DNA of 64,000 nt from assembly GCF_027622875.1 (NCBI RefSeq), contig NZ_JAPZVP010000015.1:1-64000 (forward strand). The letters run 5' to 3'. The notes below the pieces were generated by a model. The model had not been told where the DNA came from and ran no database searches. It was given only the letters and a program-made list of their open reading frames with translations. Each line of letters starts with the position of its first letter. Position 1 is the stretch's first letter. The DNA is from Glycomyces luteolus. GTDB taxonomy: Bacteria > Actinomycetota > Actinomycetes > Mycobacteriales > Micromonosporaceae. The position numbers and the translations under genes are program-made. Below are positions 7,960-19,840 of the stretch, one piece after another.

Positions 7960-9044
7960 CCTTGGTCGCTTTCGAAATCCGGCAGCTCGGATTCGTCGAC
8001 GTGCCCCCGCATCAGCTCGGCCGCACGGGGTTTGGCTATCCAGCCCTCGCGGTAGGCGCGCATGATGGCGTGGGCGACGCTCGGCGGGACCCTGACCTTC
8101 TCCAGGTCCTGCTGCAACAGCCAGCCGATCGCGTCGCGAAGCTCGGCTTTCGTGGGCGTGGACGCCCCCCAGCGACGCGACTGCTTCGCGTCGATCAGGC
8201 CCGTGCGCTCAGCCTGCCGGAGCGCCAGCGACCATGAGACCTGGTATTCGGCGGAGAGCTTGACCAAATCGCCGCGTTCGAGGTGCGGGCCCCGCGCGGC
8301 CACCGCGTCCTCAGGCAGGAGCAGCTCGGCCGCGAAGGCGTCGATCGCCGCCTCCCGTTCCGCTTTCGAGGCGTGGATGTCCATGTCGCTGACGTATTCA
8401 TCGCCGAGCACCATGTGCCCCAGCTCGTGGGCCGCAGTGGACCGGCGCCGTACTACCGGCGCGGACAGGTTGATCACCGACACTGCCAGGTCGCCCTCGT
8501 GGATGCTGGCGCCTTCGCCGCCGTCCTCCAACTCGACGACCGTGAACAGCACGCCCGCCTGCTCGCCGATCTGCATGAGGCTGCCGAGCGGCTCATGGCC
8601 GAGCCCGAGCTGGCGGCGCAGCCAGCGGGCCGCGTCGCGCACATCGTCGGAAGAGGTTCGGGCGCTGGGGTACAGGAGGACCGGCTTGGGCTCGAACACG
8701 CCGATCTCGCAGAGCTGCTGCATATCGTTGAGCCAGGCCACCAGCGCCACGTCCAGGCGGAACGCCGCCGATTCTCCGACGGTGGTCTCCTCCGCCACGA
8801 TGCCGCTGCGCCGCGAGATCACCTCGGGCGGGTCGTAGAGGAACTGGCGCATCGGCATCCCGAGCGCACCGCTCAGCCGTGCCAGTTCCATGCCGTCGAT
8901 ACGGCGCGTGCCGGCCTCGATCTTGGCGATCATGGTGCGGTCGAGTCCGACTTCCCGACCGAGGTCCTCTTGGGAGAACCGCATGGCGGCGCGCGCTCGG
9001 CGCACACGCTCGCCGATCGCGGCCCAGCCTTCTTCGAGTTCCAT
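7953..9044 (-). CDS. XRE helix-turn-helix / ImmA-IrrE metallopeptidase fusion
   Basis: 363 aa. An N-terminal XRE HTH (about 10-65, FSQEDLGREVGLDRTMIAKIE) is followed by a linker of about 120 residues and a zinc-peptidase domain with HELGH at 206-210 and a downstream Glu-rich helix (EREAAIDAFAAELLLP). Proteins of this architecture regulate DNA-binding partners by proteolysis (ImmA of ICEBs1, IrrE/PprI) or serve as antitoxins. It is encoded just ahead of the overlapping PIN gene. ATG 9044 was chosen at the start of the HTH domain; the frame stays open upstream but is not family-like. It may autoregulate the pair and connect release of the PIN protein to stress; that role is inference. Confidence 0.85.
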   Translation of the reverse strand: MELEEGWAAIGERVRRARAAMRFSQEDLGREVGLDRTMIAKIEAGTRRIDGMELARLSGALGMPMRQFLYDPPEVISRRSGIVAEETTVGESAAFRLDVALVAWLNDMQQLCEIGVFEPKPVLLYPSARTSSDDVRDAARWLRRQLGLGHEPLGSLMQIGEQAGVLFTVVELEDGGEGASIHEGDLAVSVINLSAPVVRRRSTAAHELGHMVLGDEYVSDMDIHASKAEREAAIDAFAAELLLPEDAVAARGPHLERGDLVKLSAEYQVSWSLALRQAERTGLIDAKQSRRWGASTPTKAELRDAIGWLLQQDLEKVRVPPSVAHAIMRAYREGWIAKPRAAELMRGHVDESELPDFESDQGW

Positions 9045-9108
9045 GTTGCGATAATCGCACAATCGGTGCGACTTCCGCGACGGACACGCGCCGACCGATG
9101 CGCAATAT

Positions 9109-11552
<2,444 letters not shown>

Positions 11553-11554
11553 GG

Positions 11555-13189
11555 CTAACCCTTCTTGACGCGCTTGACGGTCTCGACGTCGACGTCGCCC
11601 TCAAGGGCGTCCTCGGCGGCGTCGGTCACGTGCAGGTCGTCGGCGTTGGCCTTGAACATCTGCTTGAACTTGGCGATGGCGCGCTTGAGGGTGTCCTCGA
11701 TGTCGCCGGCCACCTTGTCCTTGCCCGCGTTCAGCTGGGCGACGACGTCCTTGTGGTTGGCGCGCATGTAGGTGAGGAACTCTTCCTCGAAGCGGCGGAC
11801 CTCGCCGACCGGGATGTCGTCGAGCGAACCCGAGACGCCGGCCCAGATCGAGATGGTCTCCTCGCCCATCGGGAGCGGCGCGGCCACACCCTGCTTGAGC
11901 AGCTCGACCATGCGGAGACCGCGCTCCAGCTGCGCCTTCGACGCGGCGTCCAGGTCGGACGCGAAGGCCGCGAAGGCCTCCAGGTCGCGGTACTGGGCCA
12001 GGTCCAGACGAAGCGAACCGGCGACCGAGCGCATGCCCTTGGTCTGCGCGGCGCCACCGACACGGGAGACGGACGTACCGACGTTGATCGCCGGACGCAC
12101 ACCCGAGTTGAACAGGCCCTCTTCGAGGAAGACCTGGCCGTCGGTGATGGAGATGACGTTGGTCGGGATGAACTGCGAGATGTCGCCGGCCTTGGTCTCG
12201 ATGATCGGCAGACCGGTCAGCGAACCGCCGCCCAGCTCGTCCGAGAGCTTCGCGCAGCGCTCCAGCAGACGGGAGTGCAGGTAGAAGACGTCACCGGGGA
12301 AGGCCTCGCGGCCCGGGGGACGACGCAGCAGCAGCGACACCGTGCGGTAGGCCTCGGCCTGCTTCGACAGGTCGTCGAAGACGATGAGGACGTGCTTGCC
12401 GCCGTACATCCAGTGCTGGCCGATGGCCGAACCGGTGTAGGGCGCCAGGTACTTCAGGCCCGCGGGCTCGTCGGCGTTCGCCGCGACGATGGTGGTGTAC
12501 TCCATCGCGCCGTGCGCCTCGAGCATGCCCTTGATGCCGGCGACGGTGGAGCCCTTCTGGCCGACCGCGACGTAGATGCAGCGCAGCTGCTTGTTCGGGT
12601 CGCCGGACTCCCAGTTGGCGCGCTGGTTGATGATCGTGTCGATCGCGACCTGCGTCTTGCCGGTCTTGCGGTCGCCGATGATCAGCTGGCGCTGGCCGCG
12701 GCCGATGGGGGTCATCGAGTCGATGGCCTTGATACCGGTCTCGACCGGCTCGAACACCGACTGGCGGTTGATGACGTTCGGGGCCTGGGCCTCGAGCTCG
12801 CGCTCGCCCTCGGCCTCGATCTCGCCCAGGTCGTCGATGGGGTTGCCCAGGGCGTCGACGACGCGGCCCAGGAACTTGTCACCGACCGGCACGGAGAGGA
12901 CCTTGCCGGTGCGCTTGACGGTCTGGCCCTCGCCGACCTTGGTCGGGTCGCCCAGGAGGACGGCGCCGATCTCGCGGACGTCGAGGTTCAGGGCCAGGCC
13001 CATCACGCCGCCTTCGAACTCCAGGAGCTCGTTGGCCATGACGGAGGGCAGGCCCTCGACGACGGCGATGCCGTCGCCGGCGGAGGTGACGACACCGACC
13101 TCTTCGCGGGTGATCTCCGGCCGGTAGGACGAGACGTAGGCGTCGAGCGCACTACGAATCTCGTCTGAGGAGATGGTCAATTCAGCCAT
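11555..13189 (-). CDS. atpA: ATP synthase F1 subunit alpha
   Basis: 544 aa, regulatory nucleotide-binding subunit of the F1 hexamer. The Walker A motif is GDRKTGKT, and the conserved Arg finger region [14 protein letters not shown] is present. The C-terminal extension after residue 510 ([19 protein letters not shown]) is acidic, as in other actinobacteria. The ATG follows atpH by 34 bp. Confidence 0.97.
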   Translation of the reverse strand: MAELTISSDEIRSALDAYVSSYRPEITREEVGVVTSAGDGIAVVEGLPSVMANELLEFEGGVMGLALNLDVREIGAVLLGDPTKVGEGQTVKRTGKVLSVPVGDKFLGRVVDALGNPIDDLGEIEAEGERELEAQAPNVINRQSVFEPVETGIKAIDSMTPIGRGQRQLIIGDRKTGKTQVAIDTIINQRANWESGDPNKQLRCIYVAVGQKGSTVAGIKGMLEAHGAMEYTTIVAANADEPAGLKYLAPYTGSAIGQHWMYGGKHVLIVFDDLSKQAEAYRTVSLLLRRPPGREAFPGDVFYLHSRLLERCAKLSDELGGGSLTGLPIIETKAGDISQFIPTNVISITDGQVFLEEGLFNSGVRPAINVGTSVSRVGGAAQTKGMRSVAGSLRLDLAQYRDLEAFAAFASDLDAASKAQLERGLRMVELLKQGVAAPLPMGEETISIWAGVSGSLDDIPVGEVRRFEEEFLTYMRANHKDVVAQLNAGKDKVAGDIEDTLKRAIAKFKQMFKANADDLHVTDAAEDALEGDVDVETVKRVKKG

Positions 13190-13223
13190 CTGAACGTTTC
13201 CCTTTCTGTTGATACCGGCTGGA

Positions 13224-14045
13224 TCAGCGTCCGGCCAAGGCTTGGCGGGCTTCGTCGAGGCGGCGCGAGACGGTACCGTCCCACAGCTCCGAGCCGACTT
13301 GCACTCGGATGCCCCCGACGATCGCGGGGTCGACCGTGACCTTGAGCGCCACCGGGCGCCCGTAGACCAGGGTGAGCTTGGCCGCGAGCTGACGCTCTCC
13401 GGCCTCGTCGAGCGGGCGAGCCACGGTCACGTAGGCCACGGTCTCGTCGTGGGCCGCGGCGGCGGCCTCGACGAGGTAGGCCAACGAGGCGTGGAAGCTG
13501 CGGCCGCCGATGCCGAAGCACGCGGCGGACGCCAGCTTCACCGTCACCGGCTCGGCCTTGCCCTCGAGCAGGCGCTCGACGAGCTCGGCCCGGCCCTTCG
13601 GGTCGGTGCCCGAAGCGCCCAGGACCGAGGCCAGCTCGGCGTCGCCGTCGACAAGCTGTCCGAAACGGAACAGCTCGTCCTCGACGTTCGCCAGGCTGCC
13701 GTCCTTGGCCGCGGCGAGCAGCAGCGCCTTGACGGCGAGCTGCTCAGTGCCGCCGACCAGTTCGGACGGGCTGCCCCAGCGGCCGCGCACGAGCGAGGCC
13801 ACCACGGCTGCGGCGGTCTCGCCCACTTGGCCCGCGACGAGCCCGCGGATCAGGCCCTCCCGGTCGTCCGCCTCACGGGCGGGGTCGGACAGGGCGCGAC
13901 GCAGCCGAGGCTGGTCGACGAGGAAGCGCGTCACTCCCAGCAGCTGATCGCCGCACTCGGTGAGCTGCTCGGCCGACGCGCTGGAGGCGGCTGCCTCCAG
14001 CACGGCCCGGCCGGCCTCGATGCTTTCGCGTCCAGTCGTCGACAT
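13224..14045 (-). CDS. atpH: ATP synthase F1 subunit delta
   Basis: 273 aa, the peripheral-stalk connector between subunit b and the F1 crown. The C-terminal signature [21 protein letters not shown] matches the family. The length is typical of actinobacterial AtpH (about 270 aa), which is longer than the 180 aa of other bacteria because of an N-terminal b-like helical part. Its ATG shares one base with the atpF stop (TGATG), implying translational coupling. Confidence 0.95.
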   Translation of the reverse strand: MSTTGRESIEAGRAVLEAAASSASAEQLTECGDQLLGVTRFLVDQPRLRRALSDPAREADDREGLIRGLVAGQVGETAAAVVASLVRGRWGSPSELVGGTEQLAVKALLLAAAKDGSLANVEDELFRFGQLVDGDAELASVLGASGTDPKGRAELVERLLEGKAEPVTVKLASAACFGIGGRSFHASLAYLVEAAAAAHDETVAYVTVARPLDEAGERQLAAKLTLVYGRPVALKVTVDPAIVGGIRVQVGSELWDGTVSRRLDEARQALAGR

Positions 14046-14590
14046 CAGCGCGCTCCGCTCGTCTCGGCCGTGTCGTCGGCGATCTGGCTGAGGAACTGGT
14101 CCACAGTCGCCGCCGTGTCGGCGTCGCCGGCGAGGCGCTGGCCGATGATCTTCCCGGCCAGGTCAACGGCCAGGTTGCCGACCTCGCTGCGCAGCTCGCG
14201 AACGAGCTGCTGGCGAGAGGCCTCGATCTGCGCGTGACCGGCCGCGATGACGCGGTTGGCCTCTTCGCGGGCGGAGACGAGGATCTCCTCCTTGGCCGCC
14301 ACGGCGTCGGCACGAGCCTCGTCGCGAATCGCGGCGGCCTCTTCCTGCGCAGCGGCGAGCTTGCGGCGGTATTCCTCGAGCGTCTGATTGGCCTCTTCTT
14401 GAGCCCGCTCAGCCCGCTCGATGCCGCCTTCGATCGCGTCCACTCGTGCCTCGAAGGTCTTCTCCATCATGGGGAAGACGAACTTCATGAGCACGAAGCA
14501 GAGCAGACCGAAGGCGATGGCGCCGACGAGAATCTCTTGCCAAATCGGGAAGAGAATCTGCGCGCCTCCTTCTTCGGCGGCGAGAATCAT
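14045..14590 (-). CDS. atpF: ATP synthase Fo subunit b
   Basis: 181 aa. An N-terminal membrane anchor (about 18-40, IWQEILVGAIAFGLLCFVLM) is followed by a long Ala/Glu/Arg coiled coil to about residue 165, which forms the stator stalk. It lies 18 bp downstream of atpE and overlaps atpH by one base. Confidence 0.95.
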   Translation of the reverse strand: MILAAEEGGAQILFPIWQEILVGAIAFGLLCFVLMKFVFPMMEKTFEARVDAIEGGIERAERAQEEANQTLEEYRRKLAAAQEEAAAIRDEARADAVAAKEEILVSAREEANRVIAAGHAQIEASRQQLVRELRSEVGNLAVDLAGKIIGQRLAGDADTAATVDQFLSQIADDTAETSGAR

Positions 14591-14608
14591 GTTCGCTCCG
14601 TGAGGTGG

Positions 14609-14812
14609 CTAGTTGATGAAGGCGAGGACCAGGCCGAACAGGGCCAGCACCTCGACAAGGGCGAAGCCCATGAACAGCATCGGGCGGGTGATGCCGGCCG
14701 ACTCGGGCTGGCGCGCGGTGGCGGTGATCCACGCGGCGAAGATCAGGGCGACACCGATACCGGGGCCGATTGCGGCGAGGCCGTAACCAATGACGCTGAC
14801 GGAGCCTTCCAT
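14609..14812 (-). CDS. atpE: ATP synthase Fo subunit c
   Basis: 67 aa, the proton-carrying ring subunit. It forms two membrane helices joined by a polar loop with ARQPE (33-37). The proton-binding carboxylate is Glu54 in FALVEVLALFG, and the first helix has the glycine-rich GPGIGVAL packing motif. The protein is short compared with the usual 70-85 aa but complete. A 9-bp hairpin lies in the 89-bp gap after atpB. Confidence 0.96.
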   Translation of the reverse strand: MEGSVSVIGYGLAAIGPGIGVALIFAAWITATARQPESAGITRPMLFMGFALVEVLALFGLVLAFIN

Positions 14813-14834
14813 GGCGTTTTCTCCTAGGTGTCAG

Positions 14835-14857
14835 CGTGGCGTGTCCGTCACGCCACG
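14835..14857 (-). promoter_or_regulatory. Hairpin in the atpB-atpE intergenic mRNA
   Basis: Nine-bp perfect arms (CGTGGCGTG and CACGCCACG) with a 5-nt loop lie between the atpB stop and the atpE start. There is no T-run, so it is unlikely to be a full terminator. It could mark RNA processing or stabilise the atpE portion, which must be translated at several times the level of atpB. That role is inferred from known atp operon stoichiometry. Confidence 0.4.
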
Positions 14858-14901
14858 ATGTTCTTCAATTGCGAAACTTGGATGAGGGGCGAGAGCGGGG
14901 C

Positions 14902-15723
14902 TTAGTGCTCGTCCGCGAGGGACCCCTGGATGTACATGCCCGTGAGCAGAGTGAACACGTAGGCCTGCAGCAGGATGACGATCAGCTCGAACAGCGTCAT
15001 GGCGATGCCCATGGCGAAGGAGAAGACCGACAGACCCTGGATGAAGATGTTGCCCGAGTTGAGCATCTCGAATCCGCCGAGGATGAACACCAGCAGGATG
15101 AGGTGGCCGGCGAACATGTTGGCGAAGAGTCGCAGCGCCAAGGTGACCGGCCGCAGGATGAGGTTCTGCAGGAACTCGATCGGGATCAGCAGCGGGTAGA
15201 TGAACCACGGGGCGCCCGGCGGGACGCAGGTCAGCTTCAGGTAGCCGATGAAGCCGTGCTTCTTGATGCCGACGACGTTGTAGATGATCCAGGAGAGGAC
15301 ACCTAGGACGGCCGGGAATGCGATGTGGGACATCGGGGAGACCTGAACGCCGGGCACGATGGCCCAGAAGTTCATGATCAAGATGAAAAGGAACAGCGTC
15401 GCGAGGTAGGGCGCGAATTTCACGCCTTCCTTCTTGCCCATCTGGTCGATGGCGACGGTGTTGCGAATGAAGCCATAGGCGGATTCGGCGATCCACTGCT
15501 TCTTGGTGGGAACGATCTGGGGCTTGCGGTACGCCCACAGGAAGAACACGATGAGAATCGCGACAGAGGCCCACACCGCGAAGGTGATGGTGGTGAACAT
15601 GTGGGCAAGAGCCGTGTCGCTGAGCCCGGTGAACCAGTCCCGGAAATCAAAGCTGTGAATGCCGGGCGGGAAGTGGGATTCCCCTTCGGCCAGCACGATG
15701 GCTGAGTCGGTCACGCGAGTCAC
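14902..15723 (-). CDS. atpB: ATP synthase Fo subunit a
   Basis: 273 aa, the stator membrane subunit forming the proton half-channels. Five or six hydrophobic segments are visible. The essential Arg is in VTLALRLFANMFAGHLIL near residue 190, and the last helices contain ELIVILLQAYVFTLLTGMYI. The start is uncertain between GTG 15723 and GTG 15714: GAGAGG lies only one base before the first, but at a usable distance before the second. Confidence 0.95.
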   Translation of the reverse strand: MTRVTDSAIVLAEGESHFPPGIHSFDFRDWFTGLSDTALAHMFTTITFAVWASVAILIVFFLWAYRKPQIVPTKKQWIAESAYGFIRNTVAIDQMGKKEGVKFAPYLATLFLFILIMNFWAIVPGVQVSPMSHIAFPAVLGVLSWIIYNVVGIKKHGFIGYLKLTCVPPGAPWFIYPLLIPIEFLQNLILRPVTLALRLFANMFAGHLILLVFILGGFEMLNSGNIFIQGLSVFSFAMGIAMTLFELIVILLQAYVFTLLTGMYIQGSLADEH

Positions 15724-15747
15724 GCCTCTCAGTCAGTGTCGGTCAAG

Positions 15748-15966
15748 TTACGGCGACATCTGCTTGATCAGCAGGTAGATCCCTGCTGTAGCACCGACAA
15801 GCATCCCTACCAGGAGCCCGACTTTGGGCAGTTCGAGCCAAAGGTCGACCAGATATCCGAGACCACCCCAGAAGATGATCCCAGACAGCAGATATCCCAG
15901 CGCGCGCCAGCCCATGTCCGAACCGTCCGGCTGGGGCTTGCGATCGGGGGGTTCCATGTCGGCCAT
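15748..15966 (-). CDS. AtpZ/AtpI-type small membrane protein of the ATP synthase operon
   Basis: 72 aa. Two transmembrane segments (about 19-38 and 45-65) are joined by the loop DLWLELPKVG, preceded by a polar Pro/Asp-rich N-terminus. This matches the AtpZ-like group that accompanies AtpI and is implicated in Mg2+/Ca2+ handling or c-ring assembly. ATG 15966 (MADMEPP) was chosen because the extension upstream is not family-like; ATG 15957 is possible. It lies between the AtpI-like gene and atpB. Confidence 0.75.
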   Translation of the reverse strand: MADMEPPDRKPQPDGSDMGWRALGYLLSGIIFWGGLGYLVDLWLELPKVGLLVGMLVGATAGIYLLIKQMSP

Positions 15967-16092
15967 GTCGAGCTGAACTCTAACAGCTACTACACAGGAA
16001 CTGCCCAGCGGGTTCGCTGAGATGAGTGCCATCCGTGCGAGGTTGTCAACCTCCAAGAAACACCGTGTGTCGCGGCGGGCGTCAAGATTTCG

Positions 16093-16494
16093 TCAAGAAC
16101 GCTGATCGAACTCGACGTATGGGATTTTCGCCTTGTACACCCAGGCGACCTGGGTCGCGAGCCAGGCGACGGCTCCGCCGACCACGCCGTAGGCGAAGGG
16201 CAGCAGCGCGTCGGGCACGGCCGCCTTGACGATCGAGAGGACCGTCAGGACGAGCGCGAGTTTGATCGAATACGTGATCAACGCCATAGGCAGAGTGAGA
16301 CGCAGGTCAAAGGTTTCGGCCAGTGCGACCGCCGCCGCAGAACCCGCGAATCCCAAGGCCGCCAAGGCTACTCCCGCAGGGGCGGCCCACGCGGCGGTCC
16401 CGCCGGCTGTGATGCCGCCGACGAGGGCGGCGATGACGGCCGCGATCGCCGAGGCGAGGAGGCACGGCTTGAGGAAGCCCTTGATCTTGGTCAT
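16093..16494 (-). CDS. atpI: ATP synthase subunit I-like membrane protein
   Basis: 133 aa with four hydrophobic segments (about 10-30, 34-55, 68-90 and 98-120). It corresponds to the poorly conserved AtpI position that opens most atp operons and assists c-ring assembly. The ATG at 16494 overlaps the stop of the phosphatase gene by 4 nt (ATGA). Low sequence conservation means the name rests on position, size and topology. Confidence 0.7.
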   Translation of the reverse strand: MTKIKGFLKPCLLASAIAAVIAALVGGITAGGTAAWAAPAGVALAALGFAGSAAAVALAETFDLRLTLPMALITYSIKLALVLTVLSIVKAAVPDALLPFAYGVVGGAVAWLATQVAWVYKAKIPYVEFDQRS

Positions 16495-17042
16495 GAGCGC
16501 GGCTCCAACGCGGCCGCGACGGGCTTCAGCGCCGCTTCGAGCTGGTCGGCGATCTGCGCGTAGACGGCCTGGCTCATCCCCCACGGGTCGGCGAGGTCGA
16601 GCTCGTCGTAGTCGCCGCGCCGCGCGGAGGCGGCGTCGACGAGGGCCTTGCCGCGCACGGCGGTGTCGCCGTCGGGCAGCGAGTCGGCGAGGTCGGCGGC
16701 CATGGGCCCGAACGAGCGGACGAGGAAGGTGCGCCCGAAGGCCTCGGGAAAGCGCTCGGCGATGTACTCCAGGTGCCCGATCGTGGCCACGAGGATGAGG
16801 TCCGAGGCCTCCACGTGCTCGCGCAGGAGGTGCCGCGCCCGGTGGCCGTCGTAGTCGTAGCCGCGCGATTCGAGCTCGTCCATCGCGGGGTGCTGCATGT
16901 TCTCGCCCTCGTGGAAGGCCGAGATGCCCGCGCCGTGGTTGAACACGTCCTCGCCGGTGAGCCCGGCGAGGATGCGCTCGGACATGGGCGACCGGCAGAT
17001 GTTGCCGGTGCACACGTGCAGCACGGAGAACGGCGAGGTCAC
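16491..17042 (-). CDS. Low-molecular-weight protein-tyrosine phosphatase family protein
   Basis: 183 aa. The N-terminal catalytic loop CTGNICRS (residues about 11-18) fits CX5R(S/T), and the general-acid Asp is likely in LADPWGMS near residue 158. These enzymes dephosphorylate tyrosine on proteins, often bacterial tyrosine kinases controlling polysaccharide export; arsenate reductases share the fold. The GTG overlaps the tsaC stop by 4 nt. In many actinobacteria this slot between tsaC and the atp genes holds rfe/wecA, so its presence here is a lineage-specific substitution or insertion. Confidence 0.85.
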   Translation of the reverse strand: MTSPFSVLHVCTGNICRSPMSERILAGLTGEDVFNHGAGISAFHEGENMQHPAMDELESRGYDYDGHRARHLLREHVEASDLILVATIGHLEYIAERFPEAFGRTFLVRSFGPMAADLADSLPDGDTAVRGKALVDAASARRGDYDELDLADPWGMSQAVYAQIADQLEAALKPVAAALEPRS

Positions 17043-17803
17043 GCTGAGGCCTCGTCGGCCTTCGGTTCGGCGGTCTCGTCGGCTTCCGCTTCCGCTTCCG
17101 CGGCTTCGGCCTCGTCCGCTTCCGGCTCGTCGTCCTCGGGTCCTTGGCCGGGGCCGTAGCCGTCGCGGTCGAGGGTCTCGGGCACGATCTTGCGGATCTG
17201 CTCCAGGCTCAGAGCGCCTTCGCGGAGGATCTGCGGCGGGTGCGCCACGCAGTCGATGATCGTCGACGGCAGGTTGTCCTCACTGGGCCCGGCCTCGAGG
17301 TACACGGAGACGTCGGAGCCGAGCTGGGCCTTGGCATCGCCGGCGGTCTCGGCCGGGGGCTGCCCGGTCTTGTTGGCCGAGGAGACGGCCATCGGACCGG
17401 TCTCCTTGAGCAGTTCCAGCGCGAGCGGGTGCAGGGGCATGCGCACCGCGACCGTGCCGTCGGTGTCACCGAGGTCCCAGGTCAGGGACGGGGTGTAGGG
17501 CACCACGATGGTGAGCGGCCCGGGCCAGAACGCCTCGATGAGCTCCTTGGCGGAGTCGGGGATGTCAGAGGCGATGCCGTCGAGCGCCCGCTTCGAGCCG
17601 ATGAGGACCGGCGGCGCCATATCGCGCCCGCGGCCCTTCGCGGCGAGCAGGGCCCTGACAGCCGTGGGATTGAACGCGTCGCAGCCGATGCCGTAGACGG
17701 TGTCGGTGGGGATGACGACGAGACGACCGCCGGTCACGGCCCTGGTGGCCGACTTCAGCCCGGTCGCTCGGTCCTTGATCTTCCTGCAATTGAACAGCCT
17801 CAC
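17039..17803 (-). CDS. tsaC: L-threonylcarbamoyladenylate synthase (Sua5/YrdC/TsaC family)
   Basis: 254 aa. It makes threonylcarbamoyl-AMP from Thr, bicarbonate and ATP for the t6A37 modification of ANN-decoding tRNAs. The YrdC core is visible: RLVVIPTDTVYGIGCDA, a KGRGRDMAPPVLIGS nucleotide-binding stretch, FWPGPLTIVVP, VAVRMPLHPLAL and SSANKTGQPPAETA. After the core (about residue 205) comes a tail of about 45 residues made almost only of Glu, Ala and Asp. GTG 17803 lies 5 nt after the prmC stop; an upstream extension overlapping prmC is not family-like. Confidence 0.93.
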   Translation of the reverse strand: MRLFNCRKIKDRATGLKSATRAVTGGRLVVIPTDTVYGIGCDAFNPTAVRALLAAKGRGRDMAPPVLIGSKRALDGIASDIPDSAKELIEAFWPGPLTIVVPYTPSLTWDLGDTDGTVAVRMPLHPLALELLKETGPMAVSSANKTGQPPAETAGDAKAQLGSDVSVYLEAGPSEDNLPSTIIDCVAHPPQILREGALSLEQIRKIVPETLDRDGYGPGQGPEDDEPEADEAEAAEAEAEADETAEPKADEASA

Positions 17804-17808
17804 GGCGA

Positions 17809-18633
17809 CTAGCCTAGCCTTCCCGTCGCGAACCTCGGGCGGCCCGCCAGGTCGTCGTGGTCCTCGGTCGCGGTGAAACCGCTGACGCCCAGGATCTCCG
17901 GCGCGGCCTTCCCGTGCGTGTCGTCGTGCTCGAAGCCGAACCAGCCTCCCGGCTTGAGCCAGGACGCGGCGCGCACGGCCAGCGGCTGGATCACGGCGAG
18001 GCCCGCTTCGGCGGCGTAGACCGCGCCCGACGGGTCGAAATCGACCTCGGGCGCGACCTCGATCGCGAAGGGCACGTACGGCGGATTCGCGGTGACGAGG
18101 TCCACGGTCCCGTCGAGTTCGTTCAGCGTCGAGGCCGCGGTCGCGTCGGCCAGGACCGGGGTCGCCCCGGTGCCGTCGAGGTTCGATTCGAGCCATTCGA
18201 AGGCGTCAGGGTCGATCTCCACGGCCCACACGGTCGCGTCGGGCCGCTCGGTCGCGATGGCGTGCGCGACCGCGCCGGAACCGGAGCATGCGTCGATCAC
18301 GATGCCGCCCTTGGGAAGATGCGCGAGCGCCCAATCGACGAGCAGCTCGGTCTCGGGCCGGGGCACGAACACCCCGGGGCCGACCGCGAGCTCGCCGTAG
18401 CGGAACGCGGCCGAACCGGTCAGGTGCTGCAGCGGTTCACGGGTGGCGCGGCGCGCGATGAGCGCATCGAACACCGCGAGCTGCGCGGCGGTGGGCGCGT
18501 CCGCGATGAGCAGCTGCGCCCGCTTAAGCCCCGAGACGTGAGCGGCCAGCAGCTCGGCGTCGTTCCGCGGGGAATGGACGCCGGCGGATTCGAGCCGCTT
18601 CGCCGCCAAGGCGATGGCCTGGGGCCAGATCAC
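17809..18633 (-). CDS. prmC: Peptide chain release factor N5-glutamine methyltransferase
   Basis: 274 aa. It methylates the Gln of the GGQ motif in release factors using SAM. The SAM site is [15 protein letters not shown] and the catalytic motif is NPPY in [11 protein letters not shown]. Before these, [13 protein letters not shown] marks the hinge between the helical N-terminal domain and the methyltransferase domain. It overlaps prfA, its substrate gene, by 4 nt, the usual arrangement. Confidence 0.95.
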   Translation of the reverse strand: MIWPQAIALAAKRLESAGVHSPRNDAELLAAHVSGLKRAQLLIADAPTAAQLAVFDALIARRATREPLQHLTGSAAFRYGELAVGPGVFVPRPETELLVDWALAHLPKGGIVIDACSGSGAVAHAIATERPDATVWAVEIDPDAFEWLESNLDGTGATPVLADATAASTLNELDGTVDLVTANPPYVPFAIEVAPEVDFDPSGAVYAAEAGLAVIQPLAVRAASWLKPGGWFGFEHDDTHGKAAPEILGVSGFTATEDHDDLAGRPRFATGRLG

Positions 18634-19715
18634 TCGGTCCCTCTTGCCATGCGCTCGGCCCGGTCGGCTGCCGCGAGGGCGTCGAGGACCTCGTCGAGCG
18701 CGCCGTCCATGACCTGGTCGAGGTTGTAGGCGGTGAAGCCGATCCGGTGGTCGGTCAGCCGGTTCTGCGGGAAGTTGTACGTGCGGATGCGCTCGGAGCG
18801 GTCGGCGGTGCGCACCTGCGAGAGGCGGGCGGCACCGGCCGCGGCCGCGGCCTCCTCCTGCTGCTTGGCGAGCAGGCGGGCGCGGAGGACCTTGATCGCC
18901 GCTTCCTTGTTCTGCAGCTGGCTCTTCTCGTTCTGGCTGGTCACGACCACGCCCGTGGGCACGTGCGTGAGGCGCACGGCGGAGTCGGTGGTGTTGACCG
19001 ACTGGCCGCCGGGACCGGAGGAGCGGTAGACGTCGACCCGCACGTCGTTCATGTTCAGCTCGAAGTCGACCTCTTCGGCCTCGGGCATCACCACGACCGC
19101 CGCGGCGGAGGTGTGCACCCGGCCCTGCGACTCGGTCACGGGCACGCGCTGCACGCGGTGCACGCCGCCCTCGAACTTCAGCCGCGACCAGACGCCGTTG
19201 CCGCCCTCGGGCGTGCCCTTGGTCCGCACGGCGATCGAGGAGTCCTTGATGCCGCCGAGGTCGGTCGGCACCATCTCCAGGGTCTCGACGGCATAGCCCA
19301 TGCGCTCGAAGTAGCGCAGGTACATGCGCATGAGGTCCCCGGCGAACAGGCCCGACTCCTCGCCGCCCGCGCCGGCCTTGATCTCGATGATCACGTCCTT
19401 CGCGTCGTCGGGGTCGCGCGGGACGAGCAGCTCGGCGAGCTTCGACTCGAGTTCGGGGATGCGCTTCTTGATCTGCTCGGCCTCGGTGGCGAAATCCGAG
19501 TCCTCCTTGGCGAGCTCCTCGGCGGTCGCGAGGTCGTCCTTCGCGGCCGCGATGTCCTCGGCGGTCTTCGCGATCGGCGACAGCTCGGCGTAGCGGCGGC
19601 CGACCCTCCGGGCCTGGGCCTGGTCGGCGTGCAGCGCGGGGTCGCCCATCTGGACTTCCAGGTCGCGGAACTCGGCGAGGAGGGATTCCAGGCGGTTGTC
19701 GGCAGCGGTCGTCAT
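18630..19715 (-). CDS. prfA: Peptide chain release factor 1
   Basis: 361 aa, recognises UAA and UAG stop codons. The GGQ hydrolysis motif appears in [18 protein letters not shown]. The anticodon-like loop region precedes it. The C-terminal part ([18 protein letters not shown]) matches RF1. The upstream gap of about 45 bp separates it from the rpmE terminator. Confidence 0.97.
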   Translation of the reverse strand: MTTAADNRLESLLAEFRDLEVQMGDPALHADQAQARRVGRRYAELSPIAKTAEDIAAAKDDLATAEELAKEDSDFATEAEQIKKRIPELESKLAELLVPRDPDDAKDVIIEIKAGAGGEESGLFAGDLMRMYLRYFERMGYAVETLEMVPTDLGGIKDSSIAVRTKGTPEGGNGVWSRLKFEGGVHRVQRVPVTESQGRVHTSAAAVVVMPEAEEVDFELNMNDVRVDVYRSSGPGGQSVNTTDSAVRLTHVPTGVVVTSQNEKSQLQNKEAAIKVLRARLLAKQQEEAAAAAGAARLSQVRTADRSERIRTYNFPQNRLTDHRIGFTAYNLDQVMDGALDEVLDALAAADRAERMARGTE

Positions 19716-19759
19716 TGCGGTTCCTTAAAGAGAGCAGTGCCTAGAAGAGTTTCGGTACG

Positions 19760-19799
19760 AAAAAAACGCAGCGCCCGCGTCATACGACACGAGCGCTGC
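19760..19799 (-). terminator. Intrinsic terminator after rpmE
   Basis: Read on the minus strand, GCAGCGC pairs with GCGCTGC around an 18-nt loop and is followed by a run of seven T (positions 19766 down to 19760). It lies 42 bp past the rpmE stop, ahead of prfA. Confidence 0.8.
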
Positions 19800-19810
19800 A
19801 GGGCACATTT

Positions 19811-19830
19811 ACAGCTCGCAAGCTCGCCGA
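19811..19830 (+). repeat. Dispersed intergenic 20-nt repeat, copy A
   Basis: ACAGCTCGCAAGCTCGCCGA resembles copies at 54242, 56751 and (inverted) 29193. The consensus is about ACGGCTCGCAAGCTTCGCCG. It sits between the rpmE stop and its terminator, the same relative place as the copy after rpsI. Confidence 0.45.
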
Positions 19831-19840
19831 GCCTGCAAAG

